Assembly (NCBI GenBank): GCA_029448655.1
Contig: JACCLO010000003.1
Location: 2,046,001 to 2,110,000 of the forward strand
Length of the DNA: 64,000 bases
Source: Wolfiporia cocos
Taxonomy: Eukaryota; Basidiomycota; Agaricomycetes; Polyporales; Phaeolaceae
Reading direction: 5' to 3'
The stretch's first letter is position 1, and each line of letters starts with the position of its first letter. The notes below the pieces were generated by a model. It did no database searches, was not told the DNA's origin, and saw only the letters and a program-made list of their open reading frames with translations. Positions 24,213 through 34,700 of this stretch are shown here, one piece after another. Position numbers and translations under genes: made by a program.

Positions 24213-25471
24213 TATGGAATGGAATAGGTGCAAGCTTCGTTAGCGCGCGCCGCCACCAATGCCGAGCACCGGCATTCAGATTTGTAAGCCACGGACCCCG
24301 GGCATCGCAGAATGACAGTGACGACGGTATCACGTGCGTGTGCTTTCTCGTTTGACCTTCGAGGGGCGAAGGCGACTTACGCTGCATTCATGGCAAGGAA
24401 TAACCAGCACCTACCAGTCCGTAAGTGTACATATAATTATTCGGAAAGTAAATCGTTGACGCCACTTTAGCCCCTGATGATCTGATTCGGCCCCACATCG
24501 AACGTTACGTGCAGATGGGGCTCTCGTACCCAGCAATTCTTAAGCATCTGAAGGGTCACTTTGATACTGCACAATATGGGCTCAGGTAATTCCATGTCAG
24601 GTAAATTGCACCTGTAATAACAATACTAAGGCTTGCGCGCGATTTGTGTCGAAATTTGGTTACGACGCGTTTTGCCTCCGAACGACGCAAATGGGCCGAA
24701 AGCGACGCGAAAAAAGCTGTAAACGCGTAGGAAAACCGCTCACCTGGTGACCACGCTCAACCAGTCTCCAAGCGGCTTCCACATATCCTGCATCCGGCCT
24801 GTAATCCTTGTTCGTAATAATCTCCTTTCCCCACGAGAAAAAGTCAGATAAACGTTTGAAGACACGTGTCGAAAAAGTAGATGGTTCCTGCTATTTCGAG
24901 TGAGCCACATTCCGAAGTCAAACATACAAAACGCGTCGCTCACTTCGTAATCGGGGCGTTTGTCCGGGCGAAACTGGGGTAGGACGTTGTATCTGTGCGA
25001 CCCACGCGTATCCGAACGCGTTGGTCCGCTCATTGCAAGGTAATTAGGCCCGTGAACCGGTCAATGATCTTCGCAGGTGATGTGCTGTGATCTGCGCTAT
25101 GATCGTGGCGACATCACCGTGGCGCGTTAGGCGCCTGTTTATGAGCGCTTGCCCATCGAACACAAACTCATTAAGTCTCCATCGTTGAGAAGGAGTATAC
25201 CAGAGACAACCTAATATATTATATGTACTCATACCAGCAGTAGGCATCATGGGATTTGTCAAAAGAACCTCAAATTTGAGTTCCAACAAAGAAATTGTAA
25301 TGCATGGCTGGGAGTCGAACCGTCGTCATGGGCGCATCACGTGCATATGGGTCGGCTGCGCCAAGTCACTTGTCTGAGATGTCCGGGGTCCTGGGTTTAC
25401 AGATCTAACTGCCGGTGCTCGGCATCGGTGGCGGCGCGCGCTAACGAAGCTTGCACCTATTCCATTCCATA
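24213..25471. mobile_element. TIR DNA transposon, non-autonomous, 1.26 kb
   Basis: Terminal inverted repeats of about 75 bp with only a few mismatches begin TATGGAATGGAATAGGTGC at the left and end with its complement at 25,471. The flanking ATCACG (24,207-24,212 and 25,472-25,477) is a target duplication of 6 bp, or 7 bp if the next T is counted. The uninterrupted target sequence exists in the window at 39,770-39,854, which confirms the insertion boundaries. Internal ORFs are under 100 codons with no transposase motif, so it would need a transposase in trans. The superfamily is not assigned: TA-rich ends and a 6-7 bp duplication do not point cleanly to one. Confidence 0.85.
25302..25372 (-). 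other. Possible tRNA-like (pol III promoter) relic inside the TIR element
   Basis: On the minus strand TGGCGCAGCCGA (25,351-25,362) fits an A box and GGTTCGACTCC (25,311-25,321) is a perfect B box, about 30 bases apart. The acceptor and T-arm bases do not pair well, so it is not a functional tRNA. It could be a tRNA-derived SINE head. Confidence 0.3.
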
Positions 25472-25510
25472 ATCACGTGAATATCGACGCGTCGGGTGAG
25501 CGCCTCTGAG

Positions 25511-25806
25511 CGCCCTATTGACAAACGTTGAACGTTTTGAACGGCCCATCCCTATGATAATGAAACAACTGCGCCGCAGATATGATATATCATAGGATTA
25601 AAGCATATATCGTAGCACTGTACGTACACTGGCGAATGCCTTGCTTGTCCACTTAGTAATTGGCGCGAAGTGCATGCTATACATTCTGACTTATATAGAA
25701 GAGTCGTCAAAGCTCAACGAGAAATTGCGCGTGCGACGCCCTAACTATACATCATCTACCAGTTGGGCCTGACCTATGCACGGCTACTTGACAGCTGCAT
25801 CTAAAT
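25511..25806. other. Intergenic region
   Basis: The first part (to about 25,560) resembles flanking single-copy DNA; no gene was seen. Confidence 0.4.
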
Positions 25807-27465
25807 ATGGAGCAAAGCCGGTCTGTGCACCATAATCAGTCATTAAATATTCATCCCGTATCAGATACAGTACGGCTACGTGGCACCCCACTCATCACAC
25901 AACTTGCCAACTTAGCTCCGACGGTTTACCGCCCGAAGGGGACTAGCGCCGGCGCTCGCGCCTGCCGCGTCGTGCCGGGCGTCCCTCTCGCGTGGCCCCA
26001 CGTGCGCGCCAGATCGATCGGGCGCCACTGGCGCGTTTCGAGTCGCGCCCGGCGCCTCGGACGCACGACCTGCCTCTCCCGTCGCATCCGCGCCGTCGCG
26101 CCCCTCCCGCCGCCTTCCGCCCCCCCCCCGATTCGTCCTGTTCGCGCCGTACTCGCCGCCGTTCGCCGTTTCTGTCGCCGCCTGCACGTCGCCCTGGTCG
26201 CGTTCGAAACGCGTCCCTGTCACGCGTCTTCTGGGGTCCCCTGTCGACCCCGCCTCGCTCGGCCTGCACTCGCGGTCCTCGATGCGCCGCCGCTCGCGCT
26301 TCTTGCCGCCGCCTGGGCCACGCCGCATGGGCACGCGACTGCGGTGAGTTTTATTGCTCTTGAATTTTTCTCAGAACGTGCAAGGGACGCATGCTGAGGA
26401 TGTAACATTGCACGGGACGCGTACGTCGCGCAACGGGTTGCACGCGTTGCGAACCATGCGGACGGACGTGACGACGATGCTGCAGGGTGTCCAGCGGTGC
26501 CGCACGACATGCACCTCGGGCAGGGCCCCATGCAGAGCGCGCTCGGCCTGCCGGCCGTAGCAGCACTCCCGTGCGGCATTGACGCAGCAGGCGGCATAGA
26601 TGTTATGCCTCGCAGCGATCTGCGGGCCTCTGTCAGGTGCACGCACCCAGGCTCGGGATGCAGCCTCCGATGCAGCAGAACAGCTTCGGCTCGCCCGTGG
26701 CGCTGGGGCACCGGCCGCATCGAGCGTCCCCTCAGAGCAGCGGGACGCACTCCCAGAGCCATACGTTCACGGGTCACCCGTCCAATATGCATCCGAAACG
26801 ACGTGCTAGCTCCCCCTGAGTGCGGCGTGCCCCCAACAGCGCGTGGACAGTGCGTTACCGATGAACTTCCAGAACCAACGCTTCCCGCCCAGTGGCGGCA
26901 TTGGCGGCGAGGAGATGAACGGCAGCACGCACGAACTTCTGCTACGGACACCGACCCGGCTCGCTAATGACAACGCCCGCACAGCTTTCCGCATCGCAAG
27001 GCCCGCTGGACGGAAAACCCGCTCGGCCAGCGCTCGCAGACATTCACGCAGACATTCACGCCGTACTGTCAACGTCACCCATCGCCCCGCCTGGACCAGT
27101 TCATGCACTGCCCGCAGTCGCGGCAGGGTGCTCCCCGCCATCCTTCCAACAGGCGGCAGCAGCAGCCTCGGCCACCGACGTCGCGCACGCCGCAACCGCC
27201 GAAGGCACCTCAACAGCAGCCGCCGCAACCGCAACGGCCACAGCTCCCCATGATCTCCGGGATGCTTGGTCCGCAGACCTCAGAGCGAAGCGGTGGACTC
27301 GTCTGCGGGCTTATCGGTGGGCGGTGCGGGCGATCAGCGGTTCGTGCATACAGAACCCTCAGCAGGCCAGCAGCACCTTTGTCGCGATTGGGGAACCCGC
27401 AGGACAACGCAGCGCGGTGTGTCGCAAGGGCAGTACGCGGATTCAGGGTGGATAGGAACGTGTAG
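25807..27465 (+). other. GC-rich island, possible unidentified gene
   Basis: From about 25,920 to 27,300 the DNA is very GC-rich, unlike both sides. One plus frame stays open from 25,807 to 27,465 apart from TGA codons at 26,395 and 26,965, which introns could remove; a GTGAGT-to-CTCAG candidate intron sits just before the first. The translation is Pro/Gln/Arg/His-rich, ending with runs such as PQQQPPQPQRPQ. Other frames are also partly open, as expected in GC-rich DNA. No domain was recognised. It may be a real low-complexity regulatory protein, a promoter CpG island, or neither. Confidence 0.3.
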
Positions 27466-27578
27466 TATGTCTCGTTTGTGTTTTCTGTTGCTGTCGCTCG
27501 CATCCATCGGTCGTTAACTTATGCGCACTGTATGATATCCATGTATCCGTATTTTAGAGCCGTACTTTAGAGCATCAT

Positions 27579-27809
27579 CTATTTAGAAGCATCCTTCCCC
27601 TGCAGGACAGTGACCACGTCGAGGTTGATGAGCTTCTCGGACGGGGGCAGTGAACCCTCCACCCAACCCTTCCAGCTCTTGCGTACCGCGGTCCACTTCT
27701 TCTTTGCCGGCCGCTGCGGCACTGGCGGCGGTGTGGAGGAGTCAGTGCTGCGATGCCGAATGTCCAGGTCCTCATCGTCATAGGGTGTCTGTGGCCGCTT
27801 TGACGACAT
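27579..27809 (-). CDS. Small hypothetical protein, 76 aa
   Basis: The ORF starts at the ATG at 27,809 (MSSKRPQTPYDDEDLD). It is charged, with a Pro-rich middle (STPPPVPQRPAKKKW), and ends VEGSLPPSEKLINLDVVTVL plus a short Lys tail. The composition looks like a genuine small fungal protein and the stop lies just inside a non-repetitive region. No signal peptide or membrane segment was seen, and no known function was recognised. Confidence 0.45.
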   Translation of the reverse strand: MSSKRPQTPYDDEDLDIRHRSTDSSTPPPVPQRPAKKKWTAVRKSWKGWVEGSLPPSEKLINLDVVTVLQGKDASK

Positions 27810-28335
27810 GGCCGCTTGCAGAGCGGCCGTGGGCTGTGCGCACGAGCATGTAATAGATAAAATCCTATATGTGAATAAGTAATCAACGCGCTGTCTTGCC
27901 TGATGCGCTATCAGTACGTACCTGAAGGTTTTCAAGTGCAATATGTGGTGATGAAGCTGTTCGACGAGAAGAACAGGGGAGCATTCAGCGCCAGTGCTAC
28001 TGTTCAGAGGAGCGCTCGTCGACACCTGCAACGATTAATGCAGTATGGCATAGCAGCTGAGCTACAGCCAACTTAAAAGTTTGGGAGTCATACCAGAGCA
28101 TCGTGATGAATATACACTGAGCAGTTGAGCATCAGTAAAAGGGAACCAGAGGAGCAAAGTCTGGGACAGTACCTGATTTACGAGAAAAGACGGTGAAAAG
28201 TCGGGTTCAGGCGAGGAAAGCTAATGATTTACGGGTTGATGTATATCGATTTACGGGAAGTGGCGGCGCCACCGAGCAAGCGCTCACAGCGATTACTGCC
28301 ACAAATTCGGAATATTACTTACGTTCACCGTTCTA
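27810..28335. other. Spacer between small ORF and Ty3 element 1
   Basis: No gene was seen. The last five bases, TTCTA, are the left target duplication of element 1. Confidence 0.5.
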
Positions 28336-28708
28336 TGACACAAGCAACACTTCAAGCAACGACTCAGGGGATTGTTACTCGCGTTTCAGCGCAATCCTAG
28401 TCTGAGGCTACTCAAGGCGTATAAGGCCAAGACGAGTCTGGGGTGCTACCCTGCTCGTCGGCCAGTATATATGCTATTGTACTGTTTGTACACTGTTTGG
28501 CTACTGTATAGTTATTACGTAAGCTGAGAGTCCGATATTATGGTAAACCCTATAATGGGTATAAGTACACGGCACAGAGTGTCCGGGGGGCTGGTAACAC
28601 GTGATAGGGTGTTCGGGGTCTTGCACGTGACTGCTTAGGCGCGCGCTTAGATAAGATAAGGGTTCAGGCTCTAGTCACTAGCTAGGCGAAAGAAATCGGC
28701 TTGTGACA
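28336..28708 (-). repeat. 3' LTR of element 1
   Basis: It is 373 bp, TGTCACAAGCC to TTGCTTGTGTCA on the minus strand, and identical by eye to 37,967-38,339. The gag-pol stop codon lies inside this LTR. Confidence 0.95.
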
Positions 28709-31700
28709 GTACCCCCTCTTCTAGCTGCGTGTCCCCGCGCCCAGCAATTACTTTGCAGAAGTTTTGGTCAACGTGACATGGGTGGTCGTGTTCGTGTTTT
28801 TGGCAGATGTGCGGGTTTGCCATCTGTATGGTATACTGTACGGGATAGATCCAGCCCGGGTTGTTGGGTATCGTGGATTCTATGCATTGTCCCACTTGTA
28901 TTCCATATTGTACTACACGACTTTTGGGATTACAAAACCAGAAGTTCCTGGCGACGAGTTGTTTTGGGTAGATATAGAAGGGAATTTTCGCATCCTTCAG
29001 TAATTCGATATCTACGTCGTCGTGGATGATGAACTCGTTCGGGTTTTGTCTGAGTCCCATGGCGATGGCTTTCTTCTCGAAGTTTTCCCACTCCGGGTCC
29101 CACTCAGTGTGTCTGTTTTTCCACTGGTGGCCTGGAGCGGTTGGTCTTTCTTTGAAGTACTTGGTTACCAAATCCTGCCAGGGAGTCAATCCGCGTTTCC
29201 TTTCCCATGTCGTTGTCCCATCAGACCATTCAACTTCCAGCTCGACTCGCCCTCGGTCTTCCCTGGATGCGAGGATCCTGAGAGGCCTGCGAGCGTCATT
29301 GCCTTCCGTTCGTTCGTTATGGTCTTGATTGGGGAAAGCCGGAGCATGATACGGTAGTAGTAGGACTTCGTTAAATACGGGGTATATGCCTCGCATGTCT
29401 GCGGGCAAGTCCAGTTCGTATGCTCCATGTCCGACTTTCTTGGTGACCTTGTACGGACTGTACCGCTTTGAATCGAGTTTCTTCGTAGGGTTTCCCATGT
29501 TAATGTTTCGCCCATCGACCCAAACCATGTCCCCTTCGTTGTACTCGTGGGGGTTGGTTCGTTTCCGGTCGTAGTATTCTTTCATACGAAGTTTGGCTTT
29601 CTCGAGATTCTTCGAAGCGGTTTGGCTGACCTCGTGCATGTGTTCGACCCAGTCCTTGGCCGTTCCCACCCCCTCTTCCAGCTCTGGTGCCTCCACGCCT
29701 GTAAATGGGTGGTATCCGTGAGTGAGGTAAAAGGGGCTGTAGCCCGTGCTACTATGTACATGACATTTGTACGCAAATGCTGCTAGCGGGAGTAAGTCCG
29801 GCCAGTTGGTATGGGTGTCGTTAATAAATAGTCGTAGGTACACCTCCAGTTCCTGGTTCATTCGTTCCGTCTGCCCATCTGTTTGTGGGTGGAACGCGGT
29901 ACTGGGGTTTCCCTCGATGCCTAATCTACGGTATACATCTTTGATGAAGTCCGATACAAACTGTGGTCCTCTGTCGCTAAATACTTTCTTTGGTAGTCCG
30001 TGTTGTGCATATACTTTATCTACAAATATGTTGGCCCAACCTTCGGCTGTAAGCCTGGTTGTGGTTGGGACTGCGATATAGTCCTTGGATTTCATATCTA
30101 CAACTACAATAATAGCGTCCCGACCCTTGGATACTGGGAGTCCCGTGATCATATCGACGGAAATGTTCTCCCAGTTGTGTGTGGGTGTTGGATTCGGGTT
30201 CAGTGGTGCGGCTCTCTTCGAGCGGTCTGGCTTGGCTCTTTGGCACTTGATACATGCCTTGACGTACTGGCGGATGTCGTTTCGCATCTTTGGCCACCAG
30301 TATGATTGATGAATGGCGGTGTACGTGTTTTCAGTGCCGGGGTGTCCTGCCGAGACCGTGTCGTGGAATGAAGAAATGATTTTTCCGATTAATTCCTCGT
30401 CTCTCGGAATGATCAACTTTCCCCTCCTGTAGCGTAGGCCGTCCTCGGCCGTTTCCACTGATCCTTCTACTACCTCCTTGTCGTAGAGAGCGGCTTCTGC
30501 TTTGACTCTTTCTTTTACCTCCTCGTGGGTGATTCCGTGAGGTAGGGTGTAGAACGAGGATCTTAGCCTTTCTGCGCTGTCTTTGGCGAAGAGGTGTTCC
30601 TTCAAGACGATCTGTCCTTCGAGGTGATTTTTGTTGTCGTCGTGATCGCCTCGTCGGGATAGGCCGTCTGCCCTTCCATTGGTCTTCCCGGGGATGTGCA
30701 TGAGTTGTAGGTCATACTCGGCGAGTTCCGTCATCCACCGGGCTTGTCGCGGATTAATCTTTTGTGGGGTCTTAAAGTATTCTAAATTCTTGTGGTCCGT
30801 CAGTACTTCTACAGGGTGTTTTGCACCCATTACAAAATGCCGCCATTCGTCTAGGGCGCGCATTATAGCCAGTAGTTCGCGATCGTAAATCTCGTAGTTT
30901 CGTTCTGCCGGTAGTAGCGTCTTTGAGTGGTACGCTATGGGTTTCCAGATGCCGTCTTGATTCTGCATGAGGCAGGCTCCGGTTGCGAAGTCCGAAGAGT
31001 CTGCTTCGATGCGGAACGGGTCGTCATCGTTTGGTATCCCTAGTACAGGTGCTGTGACAAAGATGTTTTTTAACTTGTCAAAGCATTCCTGTTCTGTCAC
31101 GCCCCATTGCCATTCTCCATCTTTGGTTAGATTGATAAGGGGGCGTGCTACCGTTGAGAACTTGGGTATGAATCTCCGGTAGAAGTTGGCAAATCCGATG
31201 AAGGATTGCACTTCTTTCTTGTTCCGAGGTGCCGGCCATTCGGCTACTGCGGCGACCTTCGCGGGGTCCATGCGGATTTCCCCATGAGAGATTATGTGCC
31301 CTAGGTACTCTACTTCGGATTTCTCGAACTCGCACTTTTCTGGTTTACAGGTTAGCTTATTTTGACGGAGAACCAAAAGAACCTTGCGCAGGATCTCTCT
31401 ATGTTCTTTCTGGTTCTCCATAAAAATAAGGATATCGTCCAAATATACAATGACCTTCCCCGTGAGGACTAGGTCTCTAAATATGTCGTTCATCAAGGTC
31501 TGGAACGTGCCTGGTGCGTTGCACATTCCGAAGAACATCACTAATGGCTCGTAGAGCCCTCTATTAGTGATGAAGGCGGCTTTTTCTTCGTCGCCTTCCT
31601 TGATTCGGACGTTGGTGTATCCCCAACGAATGTCCAATTTGGAAAAGTACTTAGCGCGTTTAAGCTTGTTGAGCAGCTCCGTGATGAGCGGGAGCGGGTA

Positions 31701-34700
31701 CTTGTTCTTCTTGGTCATCTGGTTCAACTTTCGATAGTCCTGGATAGGGCGTAGTTTCCCATCCTTCTTTTTGACAAAGAAGAAGGGTGCCCCCCATGGT
31801 GACTTCGATGGGCGGATGCGGCCCGTGCGCAGTTGTTCTTCTAGGAAATCGTCCAATGCTTCTTGTTCTCTAGGTGAAAGGGCGTAGATCTTGCCCGCGT
31901 ATGGTTCCGAATTGGGGAGTAGTTCGATGGCGTGGTCCCACGGTCGCCGTTCCGGGAGTGTGTCGAATTCCTTTTCCTCAAACACGTCTTTGAATTCGTG
32001 CAAGTACTCGGGTACGACTTCCTCGAATGTTTTGGCTTCCGTGGTTTTGCCCGTCGCGATGGCGATTTCGGTTGCCTTCGTGGCGCGGACTCGTTCGGCG
32101 ATGTCCGCTCTGCACTCGTCCCTGTTTCGGATCCATGCGTCAGCGAAAATATAATAGATATGATCACCGTCCTCGATCTGCTCGTGTTCGCAGTCACAAG
32201 AGAACGTGATCCGTCGCTTCTTCCAATCAATGGAAGGGTTATGGTCTTCGAGCCAGTCGAAGCCTAAAAAGATGTCCGCGGAGCTAAGTTCCGTAACGTG
32301 GAACTTGCGGGTTTCCAAGTGCGTGTCGATCTGCATTTGGAGTTCGACGTAGTGCGTCATGAGCCCCATGCTGTTGGTCGATCCGTCCGCGTTGAACAGC
32401 TTGATAGGGCGGTCCAATGGGATCTGCTCGAGTCGGTGTTCCTCCACGTAGGACTTACTGATCACCGATCCAGTGGAACCGGAGTCGATGAGAGCCTTTG
32501 TGAAGAGGGCACGTCCGTCTGGGCGGTGGAGAGTGATCGGTACTTCGATCTGCTTTCCCCGTTTTCCCGTCTGGATGACCACTACACTTCCCCTGAGTTT
32601 TTCACCAGTTGAACCGAAACCCTGTGTTCCTCGCGTGGTTTCGCGGATTGACTTGACAATCTTGGTGTTGGGTGTCATATTGCATTCGAGTATGAACTGG
32701 GCGATTCTGTCCCCGTACTCGACCTGATAATCTGCTCCAGTCTGATTATTCAGTATGACTTTTACTCGGCCGGTGTAGTCTTCGTCTACTACACCGCCTT
32801 CCACGTCGACTCCCTTGAGGGCGAGTCCGGATCGTGGGGCGATACGTCCGTATACATCGGCTGGCATCCTGATCTTGATGCCAGTGTCTACGGTGACACG
32901 TTTCCCATTAGGAACAACGACCTCCTCCGCAGAGTAGAGGTCGTACCCAGCGGCACCTTCGCTTTTGCGCTCAGGTGGGATTGCCCGTGGGTGATCTAGG
33001 TATATGTCGAGCGTGACCGTCCTCTTCTTGACGCGTCTACGCCGCATTTTCTTTTCTGATTTCTTAGTGGCACCTGATGCGTCTGCCATTTCCACATCAG
33101 GTGTCACTACCGGGTCCACATCCATTGGAACATATGTTACATTAGCTTTGGAGGAATTAAGCACGGTATTTGCCTCCCGCCACGCTCCAGTGGGAGGCGC
33201 CTCCAAGGCTGTTACAAACGAGTCGTCGGAGCATGTTGAAGCTCCGTCGTCGTCATCTATGTCCGATTCTACAGATGCGCGATGTACAGATACTGATTCT
33301 AATATCGGGGCCCCGGTCCCTAGCCCATATAGTCCATCCACCGGTTCGTCGTTCTCCGTGGCAGCCGAGTCACTTTTTTTGGAGTTTACTGGTTCTTCTA
33401 CTTCCAATACTGAAAAGCGATTCGAGGGGGAGGGACTTACCTGAGTGGGTGCGAACCCGGCTTCCTTCGCGGCGTCAGGGTTCTCCTTGGCCCAGGCGGC
33501 CACCATTCGGACAAAGTCCTCCTGGGGGATCTCGCTAAGGACCGTGGGAGCGTCATTCCCTTCAATAGCCTGCCGGGTTCGCTGTGTTCCGGATCCACTG
33601 GCGGCGGGGGTGGTGTTGGTCTTGGGCCGCCAGTTCGGTTGGTGCCAGGATGTCTTGGTGCATCCCTTACCAGGTGCCTCGGCCTGCGTCTTGCTGCAAG
33701 AGTGGCACTTCCTCTTGAGCAGGTTTGCCCTTTCTTCCGCAGTTGGCTCCGCTCGGGGAGCGCGCTCGGGCTTAGCACGCTCCTTGCCCTTGTCCGTGGT
33801 ATTCCTGCCGCTCCGCAGTTTTTCCTCGTCCCGGAGTCGACGCATCGCATTGTCGGTCCGGAGGATGGCCTGTTTCCATGACTCGTAATCCTCCGGGATC
33901 TGGACGTTATACCCACGCTGCGACTTGTCGTTGACGGTGGCGGCGACGAACGCTTGGTGAACCGAGGAATAAATGTCTTTGGGGATGGCCCTGGTGACCC
34001 AGCTATGGACCACCTGGTTCTCCCGGTCGTATTTGGCTTCTCCCAGGAGTCGTTCCAGCTCCTGGAAGTATTCCTCGCCTTTACCGAGCGTCATGGTGAG
34101 GCGCTCTGCCGCTACCGCTGCCTTTTTCTCCAGGTCCGGGTCGTCGAACTTTTGGTGCAGCTCCCAGACGAACCGTTGCCAGCTGACCCTCCATTGTCCT
34201 CCCAGGTAGTGTTCCCTGGTGAACGCCGTTACCCATGAGTCGACCTTGGGACCGCGGATCAGCGAGATCGCCGCGCCCACCTTCTTTGAGTCGGTGAAGA
34301 GGATGGGGGTGTTGTCGTCGATGTAGAGCTGAAGCCGCATGTACCAGTCCGTGAATCCGGTGCCAGTGAAGGCTTCCAGTTCCCTGACTTTGGACTTGTA
34401 CCGGGGGTCGGGCCGTGGCTCGGGCAGTACCGAATAGGCGTCCCATTGCGACGATGCCGGTTTCATTGGCCTCCACATAGACGCACGAGTTCCCTGGAGA
34501 GGCGCGGCTCCCCAGGTGTTCACGGGCGCGTTCTGTGTTGGCACTGGGTTACCGAATATGTCGTATGGCGGGCGGGCTGCCTGGGCGAAGCTGTCGGGGC
34601 GGACGGGTGCTGGGGCCGTAAGTACCGGTGGCGTGTAGCCGGGCAGGAATGGGTTCGTCTGCCGGGAGTTTCCACGAGTCGGGGGAGTGGGGAGAGGTCG

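Noticed and set aside
25302..25372. Functional tRNA gene
   Set aside because: A and B boxes fit but acceptor and T stems do not pair; kept only as a tRNA-like relic.
25912..26951. Minus-strand ORFs of 140-243 codons in the GC-rich island
   Set aside because: Arg/Gly/Ala-rich translations typical of chance ORFs in GC-rich DNA; no motif.
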